Assembly (NCBI GenBank): GCA_039000515.1
Contig: JBCFYV010011135.1
Span: forward strand, 20,734,927 to 20,798,926
Source: Timema cristinae
Lineage: Eukaryota > Arthropoda > Insecta > Phasmatodea > Timematidae
Reading direction: 5' to 3'
Length of the DNA stretch: 64,000 bases
The position numbers were made by a program, and so were the translations under genes. The notes below the pieces were generated by a model. The model worked only from the letters and a program-made list of their open reading frames with translations. It made no database searches and was not told where the DNA came from. Positions 32,345 to 42,665 of this stretch are shown piece after piece (position 1 is the first letter of the stretch; each line of letters begins with the position of its first letter).

Positions 32345-32581
32345 ATTTTATTTAGCACCACGTCTTATTACCCATTTAGGTTATACGCTTAAGTACTAAT
32401 AACGCTAATGGATCATGAATTGGTAAAGTTGAATTTAGAGGAAGTGAACACGCATTTGCGTGGAGGGAGAGTAGAAAACCATTTAGGAAAAACCACCACT
32501 AGTTCACCCGACTGAGATTCGAACTTCGATCTCCCCGTCCTTGGAAGTCGAGCTCAACACGGCTAACGTCATATTTCCGTG
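32345..32581 (-). mobile_element. SINE-B copy (inverted, left member of a head-to-head pair)
   Basis: The minus-strand tail is the complement of AGCACCACGTCTTATTACCC. The body is the complement of GAAGTGAACACGCATTTGCG. The B-box region is the complement of GACTGAGATTCGAACTTCGA TCTCCCCGTCC, and the head is damaged (GACGTTAGCCGTGTTGAGCT). It is the host of the SINE-A insertion at 32067-32344. Confidence 0.85.
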
Positions 32582-32584
32582 TTT

Positions 32585-32800
32585 AGCTAGCCTGATGAGA
32601 ACGGGAAGATAGAGGTTCGAATTTTGGTCGGGTGAGCTGAAGATGATTTTGTCTTAAAATTGTTTTTTTCACTTTCACTCCACGCAAATGAAGGACCAAT
32701 TCTTCTAAATTTCAACCTTTCCAATTCTTAACCCATTAGCGTAATTAGTAGCCTACCCAAACGTTTAGTAAGATACGGTATTAAAATAATTACTAAATTT
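32585..32800 (+). mobile_element. SINE-B copy (right member of a head-to-head pair), 5'-damaged
   Basis: AGCTAGCCTGATGAGAACGG GAAGATAGAGGTTCGAATTT head remnant, GTCGGGTGAGCTGAAGATGA, body CACTCCACGCAAATGAAGG and a decayed tail AACGTTTAGTAAGATACGGT. Only 3 bases separate it from the inverted copy to its left. Confidence 0.75.
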
Positions 32801-32992
32801 TTTTTTTATGGAAAAGTATGAATATTTATCTCTACAAATATCCTCCTATCGAGGTGACTTAAACGGTTTCTACAATGACGCGTTACGCGTATTTTCCATT
32901 TTGTCAGCTTACACAGCCAAAGTTTCAGTGTACTCTCGGATTAGTTTAAACGGAGAGGATGCACCAACCGAGGTGTGATTAGTAGGACCATG

Positions 32993-33450
32993 TTCCGGAG
33001 TTTGAACGAGGGTCAAACTGACTACAGTTCTGCGATTGCGTCTTACAGCGTGACCTAGTTAGACGTCTTGTACTGCCATTTCGAACATAACTTAACACCA
33101 ATTTTAGTTCATTGTTATTATCTAAGACGGTGGGTACCAAACTTTGGGTCATATAAACCGCAGCTGCCGCGGGATATTAATTTAAGAAATTATTCTGATC
33201 TAAGCATTAAATAAAAATATTTATTTATTTTAACATATTTGTATGATTTTTTTTTTTCATACGGCTATTAAATTGTAAAAACGATACTTTTTTTTTTAGC
33301 AACCTGTCTTACTACCCGTTATACGCATAGTAAGTATGAAATAATTTAACGTTTTAAGAATGAAAATGGTTTAAATTGTGTGTAGGACTAGTGTTGAGCT
33401 ATTTAGGAATAAACCACCTTTGTACAACACATGACAGGGATTTTAATCCC
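32993..33450 (+). repeat. Inverted duplication, left arm
   Basis: About 458 bases that match 35179-35629 in reverse complement at high identity. Landmarks are TTCCGGAGTTTGAACGAGGG, AGACGTCTTGTACTGCCATT, GACGGTGGGTACCAAACTTT, AACCGCAGCTGCCGCGGGAT and the antisense SINE at its inner end. The two arms face each other across about 1.7 kb. Confidence 0.9.
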
Positions 33451-33482
33451 ATCTCCCTTCCTTGTCAATCTAGTCTATTACA
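33289..33482 (-). mobile_element. SINE-C copy inside the left arm
   Basis: The minus-strand tail is the complement of TTAGCAACCTGTCTTACTAC CCGTTATACGC. The body and head run to CTTGTCAATCTAGTCTATTA C. It crosses the inner end of the arm: bases 33451-33482 have no partner in the right arm. Confidence 0.7.
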
Positions 33483-33694
33483 ATAGTGTTGCCTGGAAGT
33501 CTATTGGTTACAAACTTTTAGCCTAGTGCTTACTTTTGTTAATTAAATGCGGATTACTGGCTCTCTCACGTACAATGTTGAAATAATAAGAATGCTGAAA
33601 TCAGCGATAATAGCCTCAAATTAATGTTACAATGTACCTTAATATTCAATTATTTCATACTCTATTATTATTATTATTATTATTATTGAAGTTA

Positions 33695-34275
33695 TACTTC
33701 TTTAGGCGCGTTATGAAAAAATGAGAGTGAAATTTAAAGATGCGCGCGCATCACTGTAAACACAAAGTAACAGTTTGAAGTTAAACCGCTCATTAAGTCT
33801 CGAAAAAAAAGAAAGCTACCAACAAAATAGAAATAGAACCTCTGTTAGTCGCGCATGTTGGTACGCTCATAGAGAAATGTATACTATGTTATTCCTTTCT
33901 CTATGGTACGCTCGTCGCCTCTGATCACTGTTTTATATATATAATATTTATCCACATGTTTTAGTTTCTACATTCACAACACGTGTTTTAGTTTCATACA
34001 AGTGCGAATTATATATGTGCTAATAAATTATATTCAGTAGTGATTTAAATTGAATATTTTGATTAATATTATTTACTATTCGTAAATATTAGTGAAAAAA
34101 ATTGTGCTTATAGACTTTTTCAAGTGCTACAATATGATTGAGGTTAACTATCCGTATGTATTATTTATTGATATAAATTAAAATATTATTATTTAACATA
34201 ATTAATACTAAATATTATTAAATTATTTTTTATTTTTTAATGATGCCAAAGAAGTATAACTTCTCACGCGCGTAC
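33695..34275. mobile_element. Possible inverted-repeat element between (ATT)n tracts
   Basis: GAAGTTATACTTCTTTAGGC GCGTTATG (about 33691-33718) has an inverted counterpart AAAGAAGTATAACTTCTCAC GCGCG (about 34249-34274). (ATT)n tracts lie outside both ends (33665-33690 and 34297-34313). No open frame is present. GAAGTTATACTTC also folds on itself, so part of the similarity may be local. Confidence 0.35.
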
Positions 34276-35088
34276 ATAAGTACACACACCCATTTATTTT
34301 ATTATTATTATTTTGAATACAAGAAATGATAAGTAAATTTTTCGTCGCATAACGTATAGTCTATAAAAATAAAAACACAGGTTAGAATTTATCATAAGTT
34401 AAAATATTTTTAGTAATAAATGATTAAATGTTCATCATAATTATAAAACATACATATCAAAATAAATTTAGGATCTATTTGTAAATAATTTGGTCTCCTT
34501 TTTTTATTAACAATGATTATTGCTCTAGAACCCATACAAACTCAAACGCCCCCCCCTAAAACCCACATTAAATTTACCACCACCCTAAAAAAAGAAACGC
34601 TGAAACAATCCACTAACACACGGGCTGGGAAACATTGGCTTAGACCATGTGCCAGCGAATAAAATTATATATTATTTATTAGTCTTTGTGAACCTCGCTA
34701 CTTAGTAGATGGAACTTTTAGGTATTTCTCTTTGCAAAAGGGGTGAGATTTAAAAAAAAAACTTAAACACTAAAGTTGCTATGGACTGAGAAAGTTTGGT
34801 AAATTTTACTCTAATATTTTCATGGTTCATATCCTTGATTAATTCACCAATTTTATCAGTAAATGTTTCGTGTGAGGGAAGGGGGGGGGGGCTAAAACTT
34901 TTAGAATAACTTTCTTTCTCTGTCCATATTTCAAGTTACATAGTAAAGTCTGTTTAGGTGGAGATGTAGGGGACGCGAGAAAGGGCCAGTGTTACTGCAA
35001 ATTTATATATAAATTTTTTTTTTATACCTAAATAAATTATTAATGAACAAACATAATGAGTTGTAGTAAGGAAACAATATTTAATCGT

Positions 35089-35173
35089 AATTATAATAAT
35101 AGAATTAATGTAAGGAATAGTTATAAATGTAAGATAGAGAATATGTTTTAAATGGTACTGAATCTAAGATTCT
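35089..35173 (+). repeat. 85-bp inverted repeat, left member (X)
   Basis: AATTATAATAATAGAATTAA...ATGTTTTAAATGGTACTGAATCTAAGATTC pairs almost perfectly with 35627-35711. It directly flanks the right arm of the larger inverted duplication. Confidence 0.9.
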
Positions 35174-35178
35174 GAATC

Positions 35179-35629
35179 GGGTTTAAAACCCCTGTCATGT
35201 GTACTAAGGTTGTTTGTAAAACTAGTGGTAAACTATCTAGGTATAAACAAATTAAACCATTATCATTCTTAAAACGTTAAATTAATTCATACTTACTATG
35301 CGTATAACGGGTAGTAAGACAGACTGCTAAAAAAAAGTATCGTTTTTACAATTTAATAGCCGTATGAAAAAAAATCATACAAATATGTTAAAATAAATAA
35401 ATATTATTTTTATTTTAATCTTAGATCAGCATAATTACTTAAAATATCCCGCGGCAGCTGCGGTTTATTAGGACCCAAAGTTTGGTACCCACCGTCTTAG
35501 ATAATAACAATGAACTAAAATTGGTGTTAAGTTATGTTCGAAATGGCAGTACAAGACGTCTAACTAGGTCACGCTCTATGACGCAATCATAGAACTGTAG
35601 TCAGTTTGACTCTCGTTCAAACTCCGGAA
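35179..35629 (-). repeat. Inverted duplication, right arm
   Basis: Reverse complement of 32993-33450, with small indels, including a copy of the same SINE-C tail (GTATAACGGGTAGTAAGACA GACTGCTAA) but cut off at GGGTTTAAAACCCCTGTC. It sits exactly between X (35089-35173) and X' (35627-35711). Confidence 0.9.
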
Positions 35630-35711
35630 TCTTAGATTCAGTACCATTTAAAACATATTTGCTATCCTACATTTATAACTATTCTTTACATTTAATTCTA
35701 TTATTATAATT
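35627..35711 (-). repeat. 85-bp inverted repeat, right member (X')
   Basis: GAATCTTAGATTCAGTACCA TTTAAAACATATTTGCTATC... to TTATTATAATT is the complement of 35089-35173. Its first three bases overlap the right arm. Confidence 0.9.
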
Positions 35712-35724
35712 ATGACTAAATAAA

Positions 35725-35900
35725 TTATATATTTCTCTAGTAGAAACATAGAGTTTAATTTTATGCTCATAGTGATTTCAACAGATATTGAATATCTGTC
35801 ATGAGCGTAGTGGAAGAAGATGATAAACTTTTAAATTAAGATTAAAAGCTGTCATTAAATTCTAGGACATACTTGACAGATATTAAAGAACTATTATCAT
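35725..35900 (+). repeat. Hairpin-bearing dispersed repeat, copy 1
   Basis: TATATTTCTCTAGTAGAAAC ATAGAGTTTAATTTTATGC is related to 61985-62040. It contains CAGATATT-G-AATATCTG, with GCTCAT/ATGAGC as an outer imperfect stem, so the transcript of either strand would fold into a hairpin. Confidence 0.55.
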
Positions 35901-35971
35901 CACCAGGTGAAGGCAATTAAATTGAATGTTTTTAATGGATAAAATTGCAGTTATTTTGACAAAAAAGAGTA

Positions 35972-35974
<3 letters not shown>

Positions 35975-36003
<29 letters not shown>

Positions 36004-36140
36004 GCACCGCATCTTACTACACGTTCGGGTTATACGCACTTACGCTAATGTGTAATGGTAGGGTTTTGTGAGATAAATGAAGGACCTACAGTTTAACGTG
36101 GGATCCGAACCATGGTGGAGGCCTGGCATTCCCCACATGT
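35975..36140 (-). mobile_element. SINE-A copy, 5'-truncated
   Basis: (TAA)n on the minus strand (35975-36002), tail complement of TTAGCACCGCATCTTACTAC ACGTTCGGGT, and body to the complement of GGCCTGGCATTCCCCACATG. The head is missing. Confidence 0.88.
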
Positions 36141-36149
36141 GAGTAAAGA

Positions 36150-37440
36150 ACACTTTCTATTCCGTCCCCTATATACCTAAACAAAGTTGTCTAATAATTG
36201 ATGTGCAAATACATAGCTTAAGATCTATTTTATTGAGAATTCAACATTTTTTTTTACATTAAGTATTCTGTAATAAAATGCGTTCAAATATTAATTGACT
36301 AACGTAAATTAAACTTACATTGTAGCTTCATTATTGAGCTTTTGTAAGCCTTATGATAATCCTCAAAGTATAGATGTTATTTTTAAATGTAAGACCTTTA
36401 CAAATTTTGTATTAATGAACCAAAGTTTTCTTAGGGAAATTGTTAACTTTGGGGACATATTTTATGTGTATAAGCTTTGACTAAAAAAAATCAGTAGAGC
36501 ACTGAAAGTCCTATAATAATGGAAACGTTTCACGTTTTAAATTTATAGACATTACAGTTGTTGACTCATTGCTATATATACTCAAACTCACATAGGTTTT
36601 TTTTCTACCCATTAAGAATAATTACATGTTTAAACTAGTGGGAAGATGTATGATCTAATAAATTTAAGAAATAAAACGTAATTCAAACTGCGTAGAAAAA
36701 GAGTGCTTTTTTATATAAAACACAAAATTCACCTTGACAGGATTCAAACTAAAACCTCTCCAATACCAGCAAATAAAAATAAGTTATTTTTTCATCCGGA
36801 CCACGTGACCATCAGCAAGTTTGATCGAGTTATAACTGATAATGACCCGTACGAGTCACACAATTGAGATATTTTTTTCCAGCTTTATTTTGGAACCTGA
36901 GTACCATATTATAGACTTTGAATTTTTAAATTCGCTCTACAAAGCTGTGTGTTAATCCCCTCCACTGCATCTTCATACACGTAATAGTTAAAAAATATTT
37001 TAAGGAGTTTACAACAATAAAAAAATGGCTTATCTTGTTGATACAACCTTTGTTGTTTTGTTCTTAACTATATATTTTATTTGTAGGTCAAATTTATTAT
37101 TTTCTCCCTTTATTTTAGATTATTTTTCTACTGACAAGTAATCAACAAATTTAAAATTTATTAAAAACTGTCAAAAACAAAGATTTTCTCTTCTTGGTCT
37201 ATGATGACCTTGTAGAACTTTGACAGAATATAATTATGATCGTCGTTGCTTTGGTTCAAATTTCAAAAATACAATTAATTTTTATGTGCACCTTTTTTTT
37301 TAAAAATAATACTAAAACATAACAGAACTATCTGGTACTTAGTTAAGACGACCAATTTAAATATAATGTGGATAACTTAAAACTATTATTATCTTTGGTT
37401 TGTAAAGATTGAGTTGTAACTCTTAAAATACACTGATTTT
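36150..37440. other. AT-rich stretch, one tRNA-like crumb
   Basis: ACCTTGACAGGATTCAAACT AAAACCTC near 36731 looks like a minus-strand B box of an old SINE and recurs in altered form near 51511. Nothing else was recognised. Confidence 0.35.
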
Positions 37441-37445
37441 TGTTA

Positions 37446-37476
<31 letters not shown>

Positions 37477-37610
37477 TCTAGGGGTTCTGTCTTACGACAA
37501 GTCCATTCCTTTTGTCAGTGAACTTAGACCACCAATGCGCCCTGTCCTCTGCCTGCTCCTTCAATTCCCATAGTTTTCTTATTCCCATAAAGTCATTTAG
37601 TATTTGAATA
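37446..37610 (-). pseudogene. LINE-G 3' end with (TAA)n tail
   Basis: The minus-strand translation WELKEQAEDRAHWWSKFTDK RNGLVVRQNP ends with a stop inside CCCCTAGAATTAATAATAAT. This is the same terminus as at 4.2 and 30.3 kb, here with its natural (TAA)n tail (37446-37472) preserved. It is therefore a 5'-truncated LINE insertion. Confidence 0.72.
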
Positions 37611-38097
37611 CTATCCTTTCCTGAGATACTTTTTTTCCTTTAACCATTCCTTCTATGACGTCACGTAGAGTAAATTAGAATATCAACATATCTTTATTGG
37701 ATTAAAAACCCTCACGTTTTTATTTTTAACATTTCGTGGGAGATCTGAAATTATATTTGTCATGAACGAATAGAGATTTCCTTTGACAAATTTAAGTCAT
37801 TTTATCAAAATATTCTAAGAATCGAGAATGGTTTTTCTTTGTCTATAATCTTTAGAACTGTCATTACTATAAGACATTCTGTATTGTAAGAATATTTCCT
37901 TTAAGACAGAATTCACTTTCTGGATCTATATTACTTTTTTAGAAGGATGAGGGGGAAGAAGGTTACGATAGAAGGCAGGGAGAAGAGATTGGAAGATAAG
38001 AGAATGAAGTGACTGGTAAAGCTCATGAAAGATTAAGGGGGCCGCCTCGGTAAGCTAGATATTGCCGCGCATTGGCTCAGAACTGACGTTATATTTA

Positions 38098-38377
38098 TTA
38101 TTATTATTATTAGCACCGCGTCTTACTACCCGTTCGGGTTGTACGCACTTACGCTAATGTGTAATGGTATGGTGATTGTGAGATGAAATGAAGGACCTAC
38201 ATTTTAACGTGGAATCCGAACCACGGTGGAGGCCTGGCATTTCACACATTCACAAGATGTCTTGTCAGAAGTGAAGGAAGGGTTTGTCATTCAGATAAAT
38301 TTGTGCTGGGACAGAGGATTGAACCCCGGCCGCCAGCACAAAAGTCTGACACCTTACCCCTAGACCATCAGGTCACC
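38098..38377 (-). mobile_element. SINE-A full-length copy with 13-bp target-site duplication
   Basis: Complete minus-strand copy: (TAA)n, tail ACCCGAACGGGTAGTAAGAC, body, B box complement of GGATTGAACCCC and head complement of TTACCCCTAGACCATCAGGT CAC. GACGTTATATTTA at 38085-38097 is repeated exactly at 38378-38390. Confidence 0.96.
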
Positions 38378-38459
38378 GACGTTATATTTAATTAATATAT
38401 ATTCCCTCTTTATTATTGCCATGACCTCTTTGTTATTGCCATGACAATGTATATTTGTA

Positions 38460-39060
38460 GCTAAAGGGCGAAATTTAATCGAATCTGGGACAGAAAAGTG
38501 AAGTATTTGCAGGAAAAAAAAATACATAATATTTGTATTTTAAGCCGTTTGGCTTGACAGCGATTGATATGTTTTCGCTGACAGACGTTGTCGCCTCAAG
38601 GTGTTTCTAATCTACCTAAATAATGACGTACATTGTCATATACACCCCCCACCCACCCTAGTTTTTGTCCACGCAAGTTGAGGGTTTGGGTTTAGCTCAG
38701 CTTTCTGAAAGCCTCTATGAAAGATACACCTTATCCCAACGTACCACGAACAATGCCTGGTTGAAAGGTAGCACACATCTGATCCGGTCTCCATGGCTGT
38801 ATCAACGGGCCATGTCAGTTTCATTCGTCGACCGAGATGTGCTAGAATAACCGGCTATGTGACACTATCTGAATTTATTGTGGTGTGATCCTTGATATCA
38901 CTGATCCTTGATATCACTGCCACGTTAAGTGAGGCGTAATCGAAGAACAAGGCGGAGTGTTCGATGTGAGATAGTGTGGATAAGTTTCAGGGTTTGAATA
39001 CTTGTGTTTCTTAAATGTGTTTGTGTATTTATTGTAGTTAATGTAAATTTCTTGTTTTTG
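38460..39060. other. Unclassified; short direct duplication at 38887-38919
   Basis: TGATCCTTGATATCAC is present twice back to back. Opposed 61-65-codon frames have no recognisable features. Confidence 0.45.
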
Positions 39061-39065
39061 TATTG

Positions 39066-39478
39066 TTGATACTCGCTTTACTCGTTGTGAGATCCGTCCC
39101 CATACACCCAATAAGTGTAAACTAATGTGATTCCAGTGTTGTTTTTGAACGTAGATTTATTCTTACAATTTTATGATTCTAATGTGCAAAATGTACCTAA
39201 AATAATAAAAAAATCTAGCTCTGGTGCAATCCGTTTTTTGATAGGTCTTAAGGTTTAGTCACAAGAGACCTCAAAAGAACTTTAAACTTTAAAGTTTCTC
39301 CGAAATTTTTAATTTTTTTGGGGGTTAAAAACTAAAATGTTTAACTTTTTGGAATTTTTCCGTTAGTTAAAAGCTATAAGTTATAATTTTGCCAAATTTT
39401 AATTTTTTAGTTCATCCGTAAGTAGGTAAATATTGTCAGTGAGTGAGTCAACCATGTGGCTTTATAGTATAGTGATGA
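39066..39478 (+). mobile_element. Repeat-E copy 3
   Basis: ACTCGCTTTACTCGTTGTGA start, AATGTGATTCCAGTGTTGTT, GATAGGTCTTAAGGTTTAGT CACAAGAGACC, end GTCAGTGAGTGAGTCAACCA TGTGGCTTTATAGTATAGTG. All parts are in family order. Confidence 0.78.
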
Positions 39479-39479
39479 C

Positions 39480-39935
39480 TGCCCCAGTTATAGTGTTAGT
39501 GAAATTACAATATTTATGGAGAGGGTGTTTGCAAAGTTATAGTGTGTATCAGATTACAGAAACTGTGTAGATAAAGTGGCTGAGTGGATTCAGGGTTTAT
39601 GAAGTTAGTCTTTTTGTGGTCACAGTAGCTATGAAAATTAAGTCTTTTTAAGTTACTGTGATTGTAAAATATTGGGGTTTAGAAATTTACAGTGCTTGAA
39701 AATGTACAGTTGTCCTAAAGTTGAAGATTTTGTAAATTTATAGAGGTTATGAAATTACATTGTTTACGAAGTTAAGGCGTTTTTTAAGCTAAATTTGCTA
39801 TGGAGGTTAAACGTTTTTAAGTTATTGTGTTTGTAAATGTACAGTTCTAAAGTTACATTGTTTTGAATTTATATAGGTTTTGATATTAGTGTTTGTGTAA
39901 TCACAGTGGTTGTGGATTTTTTGTGATGAAATTAA
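39480..39935 (+). repeat. Degenerate G/T-rich tandem repeat with AAGTTACAGTG-like core
   Basis: Words such as GTTTGTAAAATTACAGT, GAAATTACA, AAGTTACTGTG, AAATTTACAGTG and AAGTTACATTG recur every 15-40 bases, always on the plus strand. This suggests an old short-period satellite (about 16-18 bp), now scrambled. Confidence 0.5.
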
Positions 39936-39939
39936 CGTG

Positions 39940-40890
39940 TGCGTGTTCATTCGAAAGAGAAATGAAACGAATTTGTTTAGTCCGAATAGATAGTTAGATG
40001 TGGTTCGAAAATAGAACACTTGATAATGTTCCTTAATACTAATAATATTTATTATAAAAAAGTAATCTTAATTTAGGTCTATGTTTACTGAATTTATTAC
40101 GTTCGAGAAAAAGTTTAAAATTTATATGACAAAAAAGCTAATTAAATTTTTATTCACAGCACATCTCGCGACATCATATTTTTTTTTAAAGTTTAACTTT
40201 CTTCATTTGATATTAAAAATCCAATTTACAATTTTAATGAACACTTTTATTTAAAGTTCTATTAACACAATAAATGAAATTATGAGAATAATTTAAATAT
40301 TTTAGATTTGTATATGCTTGAGGAGTGAGATATTTATTTCCAACCTATTCCTATAACCTAATGGAAAATTAATATAACAGGCATTATATTACTTATGTGT
40401 GTTTCTTGATTTTTTTTTATCATAATATCTTTTATTTTTAATTATTGACCTCACTTGTATTTATTGGCACGTACCTTAATGTAAGGCTCATTTATTATTG
40501 TTTGCCATTAATGTTAATTATGTGTTAAAATCTATGCCAGTTCTCCTTTGCCTTTTAAACTGAATTTCTATGTATGAGTGCGAAATAGCCTATCAATTTA
40601 GCCAGGAAAGATATTTGCTCATACCTTCCAGAATTATTTTACATACCATAAGACACATGGTACTGATGGCTTTACTTCCCCTCCATAGGAAGTTGTGCTA
40701 CGGAACTTTTATCGCTCAAGAGAAATTCGTTGACCTCAGCTGGGTTTGAACCCACGAAAATCAGGTCCTAAAACGACACTCTTTATCCCAAGAACACAGA
40801 GGTAAACACTCAGACTGATAATATCAAAACCAAAACAAAAATTAATTTAATCCTATTACAGACACAACAACCAAACACCAAACATTAATT
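39940..40890. other. AT-rich stretch; weak B-box-like site near 40740
   Basis: CAGCTGGGTTTGAACCCACG at 40738-40757 resembles a minus-strand tRNA T-arm (GGGTTCAAACCC), but no A box follows. The rest is featureless. Confidence 0.35.
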
Positions 40891-40894
40891 TATC

Positions 40895-41000
40895 AGTTTA
40901 AAAGGGTAAGGCCACATTTAATGATGAATTTTCAGAACATACGGGGAATCGAACCTGGGATCCTTAACTCAATAGGTAGACAAGCTATTAACTTAAATAA
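40895..41000 (-). mobile_element. SINE-D copy, partial
   Basis: Minus-strand head complement of CAATAGGTAGACAAGCTATT, B box complement of GGGAATCGAACCTGGGATCC and body complement of AAAGGGTAAGGCCACATTTA. Confidence 0.6.
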
Positions 41001-41172
41001 ATGGTTGTACTTGGTATCGTTATTAAAATACAACTGGAACGGGTATTAAACCGCGAAGATAAATATCGCTACATGTCCTTTGATTATAGATTCCAGGCCG
41101 CCTACTGGTGTATACCAAATATACAAGAACGCATGAGTGGGATATTTGTAACGATGAATGCGGAATTTCATT

Positions 41173-41208
41173 CCCCCACCCCTCCCCCCTCCCACCCCTC
41201 CCCACCCG
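41173..41208 (-). other. C-rich tract with G-quadruplex potential on the minus strand
   Basis: Runs of 3-6 C separated by one or two bases (CCCCCACCCCTCCCCCCTCC then CACCCCTCCCCACCC) give at least four G-runs on the minus strand. Several overlapping 66-75-codon frames here are products of this composition. Confidence 0.7.
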
Positions 41209-41319
41209 GCTTCCCTTAAAGCCTGAACAGTTCCACCGCGTGGCATTCAACTAACTCAGGAGTGCTAGGGTTGTTTAATTAACCTCATTCTAACCCACGT
41301 CCACACTTTTCACCAGAAA

Positions 41320-41385
41320 TACCTATCAAACACTCTCACACTCTCAAACACTCTCACACTCTCAACACTCTCACACTCTTTATAC
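41320..41385 (+). repeat. CACTCTCA microsatellite
   Basis: ACACTCTCACACTCTCAA units repeat across about 60 bases. Confidence 0.8.
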
Positions 41386-41982
41386 TCCAGTTTTTTTTTA
41401 CCATTGATTAAGATCGGTTCAAACAATTGAATATTTAGTTCACTTTTAAAACAAAAAGATAAATAAACTGACCGGAAAAAAAAAGGAATAAACTACAATT
41501 TGTTCTTTTAAGAAGGGGGCTGCGTAATCTGACAGCTAGTGATCTTACTTGATTGTTCACAAGTAACTGATGATGATTTCCACACGTCCATCACAGATTC
41601 TGCCTTGAAACATAATATGTGAAGAAAGACCCTGGGCATGGGATACAGGATAGATTAATGGTAAAAACTTAGTAGTACCTAGCCAAAGGTACCTGGTTCG
41701 ATTCTATTGTACTTAAATTTAAAGAATATAAAACCTTTTAGAGTACACAAATTTTATGTTTACTGGAATTGACAGTTAGCTAATGTATATGGCGTTATAC
41801 ATTATATTGACTTGTAAACATAGTTTAATATAATATAATTTTATACTCTGAAAAGTTCAAACTTACACATATGCTGTTTGATTAACCAGAACTAATCTAA
41901 ATATATATATCTTAACCAAATATTTAATAATGGATACCATTTCAACTTTTCATTATTTGAATAAAATTTAAAATATTTTTAA

Positions 41983-42180
41983 TTTTAGCACCACGACTTG
42001 GGTTAAACGCTCATGTACTAATTACGTCAATGATATTAGGGGATATTGGGCTATATTTAGAGGAAATTTACCCTCAATTCGCGTGGAGGGAGAGTAGAAA
42101 AAAATCACCCTCAGTACACCCGGCCAAGATTAGAAACTTGATCGGCATTCTAGTCTACTCCATGCGGCCAACGAAGTGGG
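41983..42180 (-). mobile_element. SINE-C copy with deleted head
   Basis: Minus-strand tail complement of TTTTAGCACCACGACTTGGG, body complement of GAGGAAATTTACCCTCAATT CGCGTGGAGG, B-box region complement of ACACCCGGCCAAGATTAG, then a shortened head ending CATGCGGCCAACGAAGTGGG. The 93-codon plus-strand frame here is antisense SINE. Confidence 0.75.
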
Positions 42181-42665
42181 CTTCTAATCATGTTACCAAT
42201 CCAAACAACCTGCATATTAACACCAGTGTGGCAGTGATGAAGAAAATAGGAATTCGATTAAATGTAACAATATTTGTGTTGATATACGATGAGCAAAACT
42301 CAAATTTGTAAAAAAAAAAAAAAAAAGTCATCGTTTAGTGCATGGTTCGGCAAACATCTTTGGATTGAATCTACTTGCAAAGATTGATAAACACGTTCGC
42401 TGAAAATAATGATATAAAGTCAGTTTGAATGGTGCAGAAATTCATAGGTTTTATATTTACCAATAATGTATTTCTACGCAAACTTAAGAGGAGTCGCCTT
42501 TCCCTTTAAAACCAATGTTAAATTATGGTTCAATTAGATACTTTTTTTTTTAATTATACAAGATATCAGAATATTTTGTTGCTACTTTAGAAATTTTATT
42601 ATTCACGTTTTAACGGGAGTTTTTTAAAAATAAAACAATAAACAGAATTTAAATCTATATAAATA

